Positions 25,369-32,794 of a stretch of 64,000 bases of DNA are shown here, one piece after another. This DNA is from Amycolatopsis benzoatilytica AK 16/65. GTDB taxonomy: Bacteria > Actinomycetota > Actinomycetes > Mycobacteriales > Pseudonocardiaceae. Each line of letters starts with the position of its first letter. Position 1 is the stretch's first letter. Below the pieces are notes generated by a model. It made no database searches, was not told the origin of the DNA, and saw only the letters and a program-made list of their open reading frames with translations. The DNA lies in NCBI RefSeq assembly GCF_000383915.1, contig NZ_KB912942.1, forward strand, positions 1,958,561 to 2,022,560, written 5' to 3'. Both the position numbers and the translations under genes were made by a program.

Positions 25369-26508
25369 ATGGGACCGCTCGCGGGCGTCAAAGTGGTCGA
25401 ATTCGGCCAGTACATCGCGGCTCCCGCCGGGGCGCAGACGCTGCTCGATCTGGGCGCCGAGGTGGTGAAGGTCGAGCCGCCGGCCGGCGACGCGGCACGC
25501 CACATCGGTTCGCACGGCGAGGGAATCGTGCGCGCCTACAATCGCGGCAAGCAGTCGATCGCGTTGGATCTGCGCAACGACAACGATTTCCGCGTCGCCC
25601 GCGGCCTGGTCCTCGGCGCCGACGTAGTCGTGCAGAACCTGCGGTACGGCGCGCTGGCGGAGCTGGGCCTCGGACCCGGCGAGATGCGCGCCGCCCGTCC
25701 GGATCTCGTTTACGTTTCGGTGTCAGGATTCCCGCCCGGCACCGGATCCCGCCATCGCGCCGGCCTCGATATCGCGGCGCAGGCGGAGAGCGGCATCATG
25801 TCGTTGACCGGCGAGGGCGACGGCGATCCGCAGCGCGTGGGTTTCCCGCTCGTAGACGCGTCGGCGGGCTCGGCAGTGGTGCAAGCCGTGCTGACCGGCC
25901 TGCTGCAACGCGCCCGCACCGGCCAAGGAACGACGTCGCACATCTCGCTGCTGAATGTCGCGCTGGCGATGCAATCGGCGATGTGGGGCGAATGGTCGGT
26001 CACCGGCACGATGCCGCGGCGCAAGGGCAATGGCCAGGCGGCGATGGCCCCGGCCGCCGACTTGGTGCGCACGTCCGACGGCGTCGTGATGGTGTCGGCC
26101 TACACCCAGATCCACTTCCGCAAGCTGTGCGACGCGCTGGGGCATCCCGAGTGGGCCTGCGACGAACGCTTCGCGGTCAACCAGGCGCGGCTGGCCCATC
26201 GGGCGGAATTGCTTCGCCTGCTGAACCACGCGATGGGCCGCTGGACGACAGCCGACTGCGTCCGGCGGCTCGGGGACGCCGGCCTCGTCATCGCGGAAGT
26301 CCGCGATTTCGACCAGGTGCGCGACGCCTCCGATGTCGTCGAGGGCGGGCTGCTGGCGGAGGAGATCGACGAGAACGGCCGGCCGTTCCAGGTGCCGGGG
26401 ATGCCGTTCTCGATCGAGGGGTACCAGCCGCCGGCGCGCCGACGAGTGCCGGTCGCGGGAGAGCACTCCGCGCGGGTGCGCGAGTCCGGTTGGGCACGAG
26501 GGCGGTGA
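25369..26508 (+). CDS. CaiB/BaiF-family CoA-transferase (class III)
   Basis: 379 aa. Begins with the family signature GVKVVEFGQYIAAPAGAQTLLDLGAEVVKVE. The catalytic aspartate is in HRAGLDIAAQAESG near residues 137-150, and the GNGQAAMAPAADL segment fits the second half of the active site. It transfers CoA between two carboxylic acids, a cheap alternative to the ADP-forming synthetase for activating the substrate. ATG 25369 follows GGAGG-like GCGGAGGC. It shares element D with the divergent SDR. Confidence 0.9.
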   Translation: MGPLAGVKVVEFGQYIAAPAGAQTLLDLGAEVVKVEPPAGDAARHIGSHGEGIVRAYNRGKQSIALDLRNDNDFRVARGLVLGADVVVQNLRYGALAELGLGPGEMRAARPDLVYVSVSGFPPGTGSRHRAGLDIAAQAESGIMSLTGEGDGDPQRVGFPLVDASAGSAVVQAVLTGLLQRARTGQGTTSHISLLNVALAMQSAMWGEWSVTGTMPRRKGNGQAAMAPAADLVRTSDGVVMVSAYTQIHFRKLCDALGHPEWACDERFAVNQARLAHRAELLRLLNHAMGRWTTADCVRRLGDAGLVIAEVRDFDQVRDASDVVEGGLLAEEIDENGRPFQVPGMPFSIEGYQPPARRRVPVAGEHSARVRESGWARGR

Positions 26509-26543
26509 GCGCTATGCGACCGGGCCGCCGTAGCGCGCTCACC
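26504..26543. terminator. Imperfect hairpin after CoA-transferase
   Basis: GGTGAGCGCTA and TAGCGCGCTCACC form a stem with a two-base bulge, starting at the stop codon of the CoA-transferase and lying before the convergent PPOX gene end at 26601. Probable terminator. Confidence 0.45.
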
Positions 26544-26600
26544 GTCACGTGTGGCAGCCCGCTGCCGCCGCCGGCACGCGGCAAGCGGTCGAAGGTCCGG

Positions 26601-27023
26601 TCAGGCGGTGGTGCTGAGCGGCGGCTGCAAGCGGCGTCCGGTCACTCTCTCGGCCTGGATCCGGACGAAGCGGTCGCGGCGGCCGTCCGCCCACGGCACC
26701 AGCCAGGTACCCGACAGCTCGACCAGCTCCCCGACAGCGGTGATCAGGTTCGCGTGCCCGACCACGGTCACACTCCACCCGCACCGCAGATCCTGGTCCA
26801 GCTCGTCCGCTTCGAAGGCCACCACCGCGTTCCGGGTCGCAGCGGACAGCTTCGCCCCGCCGGCGACACGGATCACCAACTGTCCCCGGTGCAGGCGGAA
26901 GTTGACCGGCTGCACGGCGGGCAGCGCGCCCTCGGTGAAGACCAGCCGCCCCACCTGCACCGTCTGCAACAGCGCCAGGCACGAGTCACGGTCCAGCAGT
27001 TCAAGGTGTTGTCGATGTGTCAT
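26601..27023 (-). CDS. Pyridoxamine 5'-phosphate oxidase-like flavin/F420-binding protein
   Basis: 140 aa small split-barrel protein. LDRDSCLALLQTVQVGRLVF near the N-terminus, ALPAVQPVNFRLHRGQLVIRV in the middle, and GWSVTVVGHANLI afterwards are typical of the Pyridox_oxase_2 (flavin-nucleotide-binding) group, common in actinobacteria and often stress-associated. No specific substrate can be named. It is monocistronic and separated by about 170 bp from the sulfotransferase-like gene behind it. Confidence 0.8.
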   Translation of the reverse strand: MTHRQHLELLDRDSCLALLQTVQVGRLVFTEGALPAVQPVNFRLHRGQLVIRVAGGAKLSAATRNAVVAFEADELDQDLRCGWSVTVVGHANLITAVGELVELSGTWLVPWADGRRDRFVRIQAERVTGRRLQPPLSTTA

Positions 27024-27195
27024 GGCGGCTCCACGCGAACGGACTGGCCTTGGTCAACCACCGTCCAGGATGCGTACGGCGCTCGCCGCCGGGCAGGGCC
27101 AGAGGTCCCTCGGACGGGGGCAGAGCGGCACTGGCAGCCGGTCCGTGTCCGGTTCGTGCTCCGCCGCACCTCGGCGGACGTGCCGCGCTCGGCCG

Positions 27196-28356
27196 TCAAC
27201 CGAGGTGCGCGGCGGAGTATCCGGCGAACCGTTCGGCGACGTCTCGCGCGGTCAGGCCGAAGTCGGCAAGATGGTAGCGGTGCGCCGGTTTCGCCTGCCC
27301 GGAACGGCTTCGGGCGTGCAGTGCGGTCATCGCGTCGCGTGCGCCCGGACTGAGGTCGAGCCCGAAATAGCGGTATACCGTTTCCACCGTTCCGAGCGGG
27401 TCGGCGACGAAGTCGTCGTACTGGACATCGCAGAACTGTGCGGCGTCGTGCCGCGCGCGGACCTCCTGGAATCGTTCCGCGCCTCGGGCCCAGAGTTCTA
27501 GCTGGCTTCGTCCGATCACCTCGCCGCGGAAAGTGTCCGACCAGCCTTCCGATGCCTGCTGGGCAAGGCTGCACACCGACGCTATGACCGTGCCGGGCGC
27601 ACGGTGGGTCTGGATCACCAGTGCGTCGGGGTAGACCTCCAACAGCGCGTCGAGCGCGAACAGATGGCTCGGGTTCTTGAGGACCCAGCGACGGCCCGCG
27701 TCGGGCAGGCCGATCAGCTGGAGGTTGCGCCGATGCCGGCGGTAGGCGTCGGCCCAGTCCTGGTGCGCGAGCCAGTCCGAGTAGGACGGCAGGTGCGCGA
27801 GGCATTCGTAGGACACGGATTTCATCGACTGCCGCAGCAACTGCCAGCATTCCTCGACCTGATCTGCCGACATGTGGTGCACGCCCATGAACTCGGGATG
27901 GTCGACGTGGTGCTGTTCGTAGCCGGACTGGATCGCCTGGAAAACCGGGTTTTCCGGCCAGGTGCGCCGCGGCGGGCGCGGTTGCGGGACTTCGGCCAGC
28001 CACACCTCCAGGCCTTGGTGCGCGGGGTCTTCGGCCAGCAGCCGGTGCAGCGCGGTGGTGCCGGTCCTGGGCAGGCCGGTGACGAAGACCGGCCGCTCGA
28101 CGGGGACGTCGGCATGCTGCGGATGCTGTTTCCACGAGGCTTCGCTCAGCAGCCTGGCCGCCAGTGCGCCGCGCAAGAAGGCGCGGTGGACCTTGTTGCC
28201 GTAGGGCGTCAAGCCGGCCTCGGCCTCGTAGGAGCCGAGCAGCACGCGCAGACCTTCGAGGTATTCGTCGCCGCCGAAGTCCTCGAGGCCGGTGAGTTTC
28301 GCCGCGGAGGCGTGCAGGTCCTCGACGGTGCCGACGCTGTCTCGTCCTGGCAGCAT
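27196..28356 (-). CDS. Sulfotransferase-family protein (PAPS-dependent type)
   Basis: 386 aa. The 5'-phosphosulfate loop is PVFVTGLPRTGTTALHRLLA near residues 92-111, and a 3'-phosphate-type motif appears as QTHRAPGTVIASVCSL near 245-260. Predicted to transfer sulfonate from PAPS to a hydroxyl group. ATG 28356 has GGGAGAAG upstream; the longer open frame lacks one. Third gene of the DUF1214-SDR-sulfotransferase operon, whose promoter carries a KstR-like box. The same three families, as I recall, sit together as Rv3531c-Rv3530c-Rv3529c near the cholesterol genes of M. tuberculosis. PAPS synthesis genes lie 3.5 kb away. Confidence 0.87.
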   Translation of the reverse strand: MLPGRDSVGTVEDLHASAAKLTGLEDFGGDEYLEGLRVLLGSYEAEAGLTPYGNKVHRAFLRGALAARLLSEASWKQHPQHADVPVERPVFVTGLPRTGTTALHRLLAEDPAHQGLEVWLAEVPQPRPPRRTWPENPVFQAIQSGYEQHHVDHPEFMGVHHMSADQVEECWQLLRQSMKSVSYECLAHLPSYSDWLAHQDWADAYRRHRRNLQLIGLPDAGRRWVLKNPSHLFALDALLEVYPDALVIQTHRAPGTVIASVCSLAQQASEGWSDTFRGEVIGRSQLELWARGAERFQEVRARHDAAQFCDVQYDDFVADPLGTVETVYRYFGLDLSPGARDAMTALHARSRSGQAKPAHRYHLADFGLTARDVAERFAGYSAAHLG

Positions 28357-28367
28357 GCTTCTCCCTC

Positions 28368-29147
28368 TCAGTGGTGGTATTCGCCGGCGTTGACGTCGAG
28401 GCACTGTCCGGTGACGCAGCGAGCGAGCGCGGAGGCAAGGAACACGACGGTGTCGGCGATCTCGTCCGGTTCCGGGAGGCGGCGCAGGTCGACGGTCTCC
28501 GCGGTTTCCGCGTACACCTGCTCGGCCGGCACCCCGCGTTCCTTGCCCAGATAGGCGAAGTACCACTTGAGCGAATCCGCCCAGATGTAGCCGGGTGCGA
28601 CGGAATTGACCCGGATTCCGCGCGGGCCGAGCTCCGACGCGAGGCTCTGGGCGAGGGCGAGCAGGCTGGCCTTGGCCATTTTGTACGCGCCGAACGTCCG
28701 CCGGGAATGGCGCAGGACAGCCGAATTGATCATCACGACCGAACCGGCGCTGTCGGCGAGCGCGGGCGCGCACAACCGGGTCAGCCGCAATGCGGCCAGC
28801 ACGTTGGTTTCGAAGCCGGTCCGGACCTCGTCCAGGTCGACCTCGGTGAGGTCGGTGATCGGCGGAATGGCGAAAGCGTTGTTCACCAAGGTGTCCAGCC
28901 GTCCGAACTCGTTGAGCGCGGCTTCGACGAGATGCCCGGCCGACGCGTCGTCGGTGATGTCGGTGCGCACCGCGAGCGCGCGCTGTCCGAGCGCCTTGAC
29001 TTCATCGGCCACCGCGGCGAGCCGCGATTCGGTGCGTGCCGCGAGGACGACGTCCGCACCCGCCGCGGCGCTGCGCAGCGCGATCGAGCGGCCCAGTCCC
29101 GGCCCGATTCCGGAAACCAGGACTACCTTGCCGGTCAGCAGGTCCAT
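28368..29147 (-). CDS. Short-chain dehydrogenase/reductase
   Basis: 259 aa SDR. Cofactor motif is GIGPGLGRSIA (variant of TGxxxGxG); NNAF replaces NNAG; the catalytic set INSAVLRHSRRTFGAYKMAKASL retains Ser, Tyr and Lys. Unusual features are the NNAF and the aromatic-rich KWYFAYLGKERG segment near residue 200, suggesting a bulky hydrophobic substrate. 3 bp separate it from the DUF1214 gene and 11 bp from the sulfotransferase-like gene, so the three are one operon. Confidence 0.88.
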   Translation of the reverse strand: MDLLTGKVVLVSGIGPGLGRSIALRSAAAGADVVLAARTESRLAAVADEVKALGQRALAVRTDITDDASAGHLVEAALNEFGRLDTLVNNAFAIPPITDLTEVDLDEVRTGFETNVLAALRLTRLCAPALADSAGSVVMINSAVLRHSRRTFGAYKMAKASLLALAQSLASELGPRGIRVNSVAPGYIWADSLKWYFAYLGKERGVPAEQVYAETAETVDLRRLPEPDEIADTVVFLASALARCVTGQCLDVNAGEYHH

Positions 29148-29151
29148 CGGC

Positions 29152-30321
29152 TCAGCCCAGCATCCGGGCCGCGACCGCGGCCTGCCGCGCGGCGATCCGC
29201 TGTGTCCACTCGCCGCGGGTCACCCGGGCCTGGTCGTGGAAGGGCAGCCGGTCGGGCAGTTCGCCGAACTTCACGACCTGCACTTCCGGACCGTCTGCCG
29301 CGCCGAGTTCCCGGGAAAGGCGCTGCCATCGGATCTGGACGTAGCCGCGGTCGTGGCCGGTGCGTTCCAGCCAGTTCGCGAGCCCGGGATCGCGCTCGCT
29401 GATCACGAACCGGATCTTCCCGTCCGGGTCGACCCGGGCCTGGTCGGCGGTGAGGCTGGTCTGGTGGTTGAGGTAGTCCAGCGACACGTACCACATACTG
29501 CCGAGCTGGATGCCCTGATACGGCGCGTCCGAACGGGGCACCGTGACGATCATGACCTCGTCGTCGGCGAGTTCGTAATGTCCGGCCGAGGAGTACTGGG
29601 TGGGCAGGCCGCCGGGGGTGCTGCGCGGTTCGGTCATCGTGTTGACCGGCAGGTTGAGATAGAACCACTTCGGGAAGGCGAGGAACGTCCGGAGCCGGCT
29701 CAGCAGGATCTTGCCGGTGACGCCGTAGCGCTTTTCCATCGCGGTGCGGGAAAGCGCGGCAGGCGCCTGCCCGGCGGTGTCGGCGCACCGGAGCCGGATC
29801 GTTCCGCGCCGTTCGGTCGCCCAGTCGCTGTAGACCTCCCGGACGACGAGCATCGACGCTCCCGGGCCGAGTGCGAAATAGCCCGGCCCGGGGTCGGCTT
29901 TCGCCGGTCCGAAGCGGATCTCGAACGAGCCGTCGGCGGCGATCGGGATGTCGCGGTCGTCGAACGCGGCCACGCTGTCGGGCACCTCGACCGGGGTGTA
30001 GTCCCCGCCGAGGATCTGGAAACTCAGGTCGGCGGTGCTGCCGCGGGTCCCGGTGACGACGTATTCGCGATCCTCGCGGATGTTCGCGTTGAAATACAGC
30101 GTGTCCGGGTTGTCCAGGCCCATCTTCGTGTACGGGCCGGTGGAGAGCGTGAAGTACGGGAAGTCGCGGTCGTAGGCCCACGCCGTCTGCACCGAGGCCC
30201 GGATGCTGCCCGCGAGGTAGTCGTAGCCCTCGACGAGGTCCTGTTCGGTTCGCACGTGCGGGGCGTCCGCGATGATCTTCTCGGCTTCGGCGATCGCGTC
30301 GGCGAGTGGTTCGGTGAGCAC
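29152..30321 (-). CDS. DUF1214-type protein of unknown function
   Basis: About 389 aa. The C-terminal half has the DUF1214 look (SMWYVSLDYLNHQTSLTAD ... IRFVISERDPG ... RGYVQIRWQRL). The N-terminal half includes YDYLAGSIRASVQTAWAYDRDFPYFTLSTGPYTKMGLDNPDTLYF, seen in proteins annotated near sterol and lipid catabolism genes. Function is not known. I prefer GTG 30321 because GAGGAG lies 6 nt upstream; an in-frame TTG at 30345 without a ribosome site would add eight residues. First gene of the operon under the KstR-like promoter. Confidence 0.75.
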   Translation of the reverse strand: MLTEPLADAIAEAEKIIADAPHVRTEQDLVEGYDYLAGSIRASVQTAWAYDRDFPYFTLSTGPYTKMGLDNPDTLYFNANIREDREYVVTGTRGSTADLSFQILGGDYTPVEVPDSVAAFDDRDIPIAADGSFEIRFGPAKADPGPGYFALGPGASMLVVREVYSDWATERRGTIRLRCADTAGQAPAALSRTAMEKRYGVTGKILLSRLRTFLAFPKWFYLNLPVNTMTEPRSTPGGLPTQYSSAGHYELADDEVMIVTVPRSDAPYQGIQLGSMWYVSLDYLNHQTSLTADQARVDPDGKIRFVISERDPGLANWLERTGHDRGYVQIRWQRLSRELGAADGPEVQVVKFGELPDRLPFHDQARVTRGEWTQRIAARQAAVAARMLG

Positions 30322-30349
30322 CGGGAACTCCTCACGCTGGTCCAAATAT

Positions 30350-30364
30350 GTACCGGACTGGTAC
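30350..30364. promoter_or_regulatory. Inverted repeat GTACC-N5-GGTAC
   Basis: A perfect 5-5-5 inverted repeat in the divergent gap between the DUF1214 and IclR genes, downstream of the minus-strand promoter. It is a plausible operator for the adjacent IclR regulator, but short enough that chance is not excluded. Confidence 0.4.
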
Positions 30365-30379
30365 GTTTGAGCTGGAAAC

Positions 30380-30409
30380 AGACTAGAACGCGTTCTAAGG
30401 ATGGGTCAA
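30380..30409 (-). promoter_or_regulatory. Promoter with KstR-like operator for the DUF1214-SDR-sulfotransferase operon
   Basis: On the minus strand TTGACC (30404-30409), an 18-nt spacer, then TAGTCT (30380-30385). The spacer contains a perfect 14-bp palindrome TAGAACGCGTTCTA (30384-30397), matching all fixed positions of the published KstR consensus TnnAACnnGTTnnA. The -35 overlaps the start codon of the divergent IclR gene. The same arrangement with identical spacing occurs upstream of cysD at 31817-31846. Confidence 0.72.
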
Positions 30410-31296
30410 TGGCCGTTACCCGGCGCTCGCCGCCGACCGAGCGGGTCGTGCGGTTGCTGGATTTCTTCGCGGCGCGGCCGGGGGAGCGCTTCGGGCTCTC
30501 CGCGCTCGCCCGCGAGCTGGACCTGAGCAAGCCCACCTGCCTGGGCATCCTGACCGAACTGACGGCGGGCGGCTATCTGCTCCGGGATCCCCGCTCGGCG
30601 ACGTATCGCCTGGGGCCCGCGATGGTCGCGGCCGGCCGTGCGGCCGGGGAGGGGCTCGGCGCGAGCGAGGTGGCGCGCGCCCGCTTGGAGGAGCTCAGTG
30701 CCCGGTACGGGGCCACCTGCACCGCCTCGGCGGTGGTCGACGGGCGGATCGTGATGCTGCAGAGCGCCGGGCCGGGAAAGGTGCGGCTGGGCGAGAGCTA
30801 CCCGTTCGCTCCGCCGGTGGGACTGATGTACGTGCTGTGGGACGAGGACGCCGCTTTCGACGCGTGGCTGTCCACGCCGCCCGCGGTGCCGGTGCGGCTG
30901 GACGAGGCGTACCTGCGGCGAGTGGTCGCCGAATGCCGGGCGCACGGCTACCTGGTGGAGAGCCTGACCGCGGCCGGACGCCGGCTCTACGCGCTGATGG
31001 CCGGCGTGGCCGCGGGCGACCTGCCGCCGGACGTGCGCGGCCTGGTCGGCGAACTGGTGTCGAGCCTGGGGGAGCGGGTGTATCTCGGCGCGGACCTCGA
31101 ACCGAGGAAGAAGCACGCGGTGAGCCTGCTCGCCGCGCCGGCGTTCGACGCGTCGGGGCGGCAGGTTCTGGTCCTCACCCTGTCCGTCGGCGAGCCGATC
31201 ACCGGTGCGGAGATCGCGCGGCGGGGTGCGGCGCTGGCCGCGGTCGCCGACGCGGTGACCGCCGAGTCCGGCGGCGTCCGGCCCGGCGACCGGTGA
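30409..31296 (+). CDS. IclR-family transcriptional regulator
   Basis: 295 aa. N-terminal winged helix (residues about 12-65: SPPTERVVRLLDFFAARPG ... LSALARELDLSKPTCLGILTEL), then an IclR effector domain (about 85-285) with KVRLGESYPFAPPVGLMY. ATG 30409 follows AAGGA. The gene starts 12 bp from the KstR-like palindrome and is divergent from the DUF1214 operon, which it may regulate. Its effector half is visibly related to the C-terminal half of the flavin reductase fusion at 23196-24371, suggesting both sense chemically similar ligands. Confidence 0.88.
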   Translation: MAVTRRSPPTERVVRLLDFFAARPGERFGLSALARELDLSKPTCLGILTELTAGGYLLRDPRSATYRLGPAMVAAGRAAGEGLGASEVARARLEELSARYGATCTASAVVDGRIVMLQSAGPGKVRLGESYPFAPPVGLMYVLWDEDAAFDAWLSTPPAVPVRLDEAYLRRVVAECRAHGYLVESLTAAGRRLYALMAGVAAGDLPPDVRGLVGELVSSLGERVYLGADLEPRKKHAVSLLAAPAFDASGRQVLVLTLSVGEPITGAEIARRGAALAAVADAVTAESGGVRPGDR

Positions 31297-31317
31297 CGGC
31301 CGCCGCGGCTGTCTCGA

Positions 31318-31794
31318 TCAGGACGGGTCCTGGCCCCACCGGTTGGCGGTCAGGTTCCAGCCCGGCTGGTCTTTCAGCGAGGTCATGGTTTCGTACAGCC
31401 GCTCGTATCGGGTGCTGCTGATCAGCCAGGAGCCGTTCTCTCGCCGGTAGGTGTCCTCGTAGTAGGCGGCGCCTTCGATCACCGCCCGGTGCTCGGGCAC
31501 GATCACTTTGTCCTGGAAGAGCCAGTTGCCGGTGGCCGTCTCGCCGTCGATCTCGATCTCCGGGTGTCCGGCGAAGTGCATCGTGGTGACGCCCGGGCCG
31601 ACGGCGCGGCGGAGGAAGCCGATGACCGCGTCGCGGCTGTCGAAGTCCAGCGGTTCGCCGTACGAAGGCGTCCCGTAATGCACGCGGGCGTCCGGCGTCA
31701 GGGTCTCCGCCATCTCGTCCCACCGCTTGAGGTCGAGGCACCGCAGGTAGCGGAATTTCACGCGGCGGATCTCTTCAAGTGCGACCAGGTCCAT
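31318..31794 (-). CDS. SnoaL-like/NTF2-fold protein
   Basis: 158 aa. Pattern LVALEEIRRVKFRYLRCLDLKRWDEMAETLTPDARVHYG is typical of SnoaL_4 proteins, followed by ATGNWLFQDKVIVPEHRAVIEGAAYYEDTYRRENGSWLI. Possible isomerase, dehydratase or small hydrolase; function unknown. ATG 31794 is preceded by GGAGGAGG; a longer frame reads into the cysD promoter. Convergent with the IclR gene and divergent from cysD, so it may share the operator at 31829-31842. Confidence 0.8.
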   Translation of the reverse strand: MDLVALEEIRRVKFRYLRCLDLKRWDEMAETLTPDARVHYGTPSYGEPLDFDSRDAVIGFLRRAVGPGVTTMHFAGHPEIEIDGETATGNWLFQDKVIVPEHRAVIEGAAYYEDTYRRENGSWLISSTRYERLYETMTSLKDQPGWNLTANRWGQDPS

Positions 31795-31816
31795 GGCGCT
31801 CAGCCTCCTCCGGCGC

Positions 31817-31846
31817 TTGACCAAACGCAAGAACCTGTTCTACTTT
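31817..31846 (+). promoter_or_regulatory. cysD promoter with KstR-like operator
   Basis: TTGACC (31817-31822), 18-nt spacer, TACTTT (31841-31846). The spacer holds AAGAACCTGTTCTA (31829-31842), which matches seven of the eight fixed positions of TnnAACnnGTTnnA. The -35, the 6-nt gap to the palindrome and the -10 have exactly the same register as in the promoter at 30380-30409. Confidence 0.7.
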
Positions 31847-31876
31847 CGGTGCTCGAACCTCGGAAGGGCGGATCCG

Positions 31877-32794
31877 ATGGCGACCGTGATTCCCCCGGCC
31901 TACGAGCTGACCCACCTCGAAGCGCTCGAAGCCGAAGCCGTGCACGTCTTCCGCGAGGTCGCGGCGACCTTCGAGCGGCCGGTGCTGTTGTTCTCCGGCG
32001 GCAAGGACTCGATGGTGATGCTGCACGCCGCGGCGAAGGCGTTCTGGCCCGCGCCGCTGCCGTTTCCGGTGCTGCACATCGACACCGGCCACAACTTCGA
32101 CGAGATCCTCCGCTTCCGGGACGAAACCGTTGCCGCGTACGGAGTTCGGCTTGAGGTCGCGAGCGTCCAGGACGACCTCGACGCGGGCCGGGCGGTCGAG
32201 GACCCGAAAGCCGGGAGGAACCGGCTTCAGACCGGCACTCTGCTGCGCGCGATTCGCGAAAACGGTTTCGACGCCGTGTTCGGCGGCGCCCGGCGGGACG
32301 AGGAGAAGGCCCGGGCCAAGGAACGGGTGTTCAGCTTCCGCGACGAGTTCGGCCAGTGGGATCCGCGCCGGCAGCGACCGGAGCTGTGGAACCTCTACAA
32401 CGGCAGGCACCGCAAGGGCGAGCACATCCGGGTCTTTCCGCTGTCGAACTGGACCGAGCTGGACATCTGGCAGTACGTCGAGGCGGAGAACGTGAGGCTG
32501 CCGTCGCTGTATTACGCGCACCGGAGGCAGGTGATCGAACGAGACGGGATGCTGCTCGCGCACACCCGCTTTCTCGACCTGCGCGAAGGCGAAACCGCTC
32601 GCCCGGCGACAGTTCGCTTCCGCACCGTCGGCGACGCGACGTGCACGGGATGCGTCGAATCGAGCGCGACCTCTCCGTCCGAAGTGGTCGCCGAGGTCGC
32701 CGCGACCCGCGTCACCGAACGCGGCGCGACTCGCGCCGACGACCGAATTTCCGAGGCCGGGATGGAAGACCGCAAGAAGGAAGGCTACTTCTGA
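31877..32794 (+). CDS. cysD: Sulfate adenylyltransferase subunit 2
   Basis: 305 aa, usual length. Small catalytic subunit of ATP sulfurylase: makes adenosine 5'-phosphosulfate from ATP and sulfate. The PP-loop is [16 protein letters not shown] near residues 36-51, with [15 protein letters not shown] and the downstream [43 protein letters not shown] region conserved. The next gene starts at its stop codon (TGATG overlap), so stoichiometric expression with CysN is expected. No cysH, cysI or sulfate transporter is nearby, so this pair is not part of a standard sulfate-assimilation operon. Confidence 0.95.
   Translation: MATVIPPAYELTHLEALEAEAVHVFREVAATFERPVLLFSGGKDSMVMLHAAAKAFWPAPLPFPVLHIDTGHNFDEILRFRDETVAAYGVRLEVASVQDDLDAGRAVEDPKAGRNRLQTGTLLRAIRENGFDAVFGGARRDEEKARAKERVFSFRDEFGQWDPRRQRPELWNLYNGRHRKGEHIRVFPLSNWTELDIWQYVEAENVRLPSLYYAHRRQVIERDGMLLAHTRFLDLREGETARPATVRFRTVGDATCTGCVESSATSPSEVVAEVAATRVTERGATRADDRISEAGMEDRKKEGYF

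Noticed and set aside
27024..27195. DosR-type dormancy box upstream of the PPOX-like gene
   Set aside because: No good match to the published DosR palindrome is visible in the gap.
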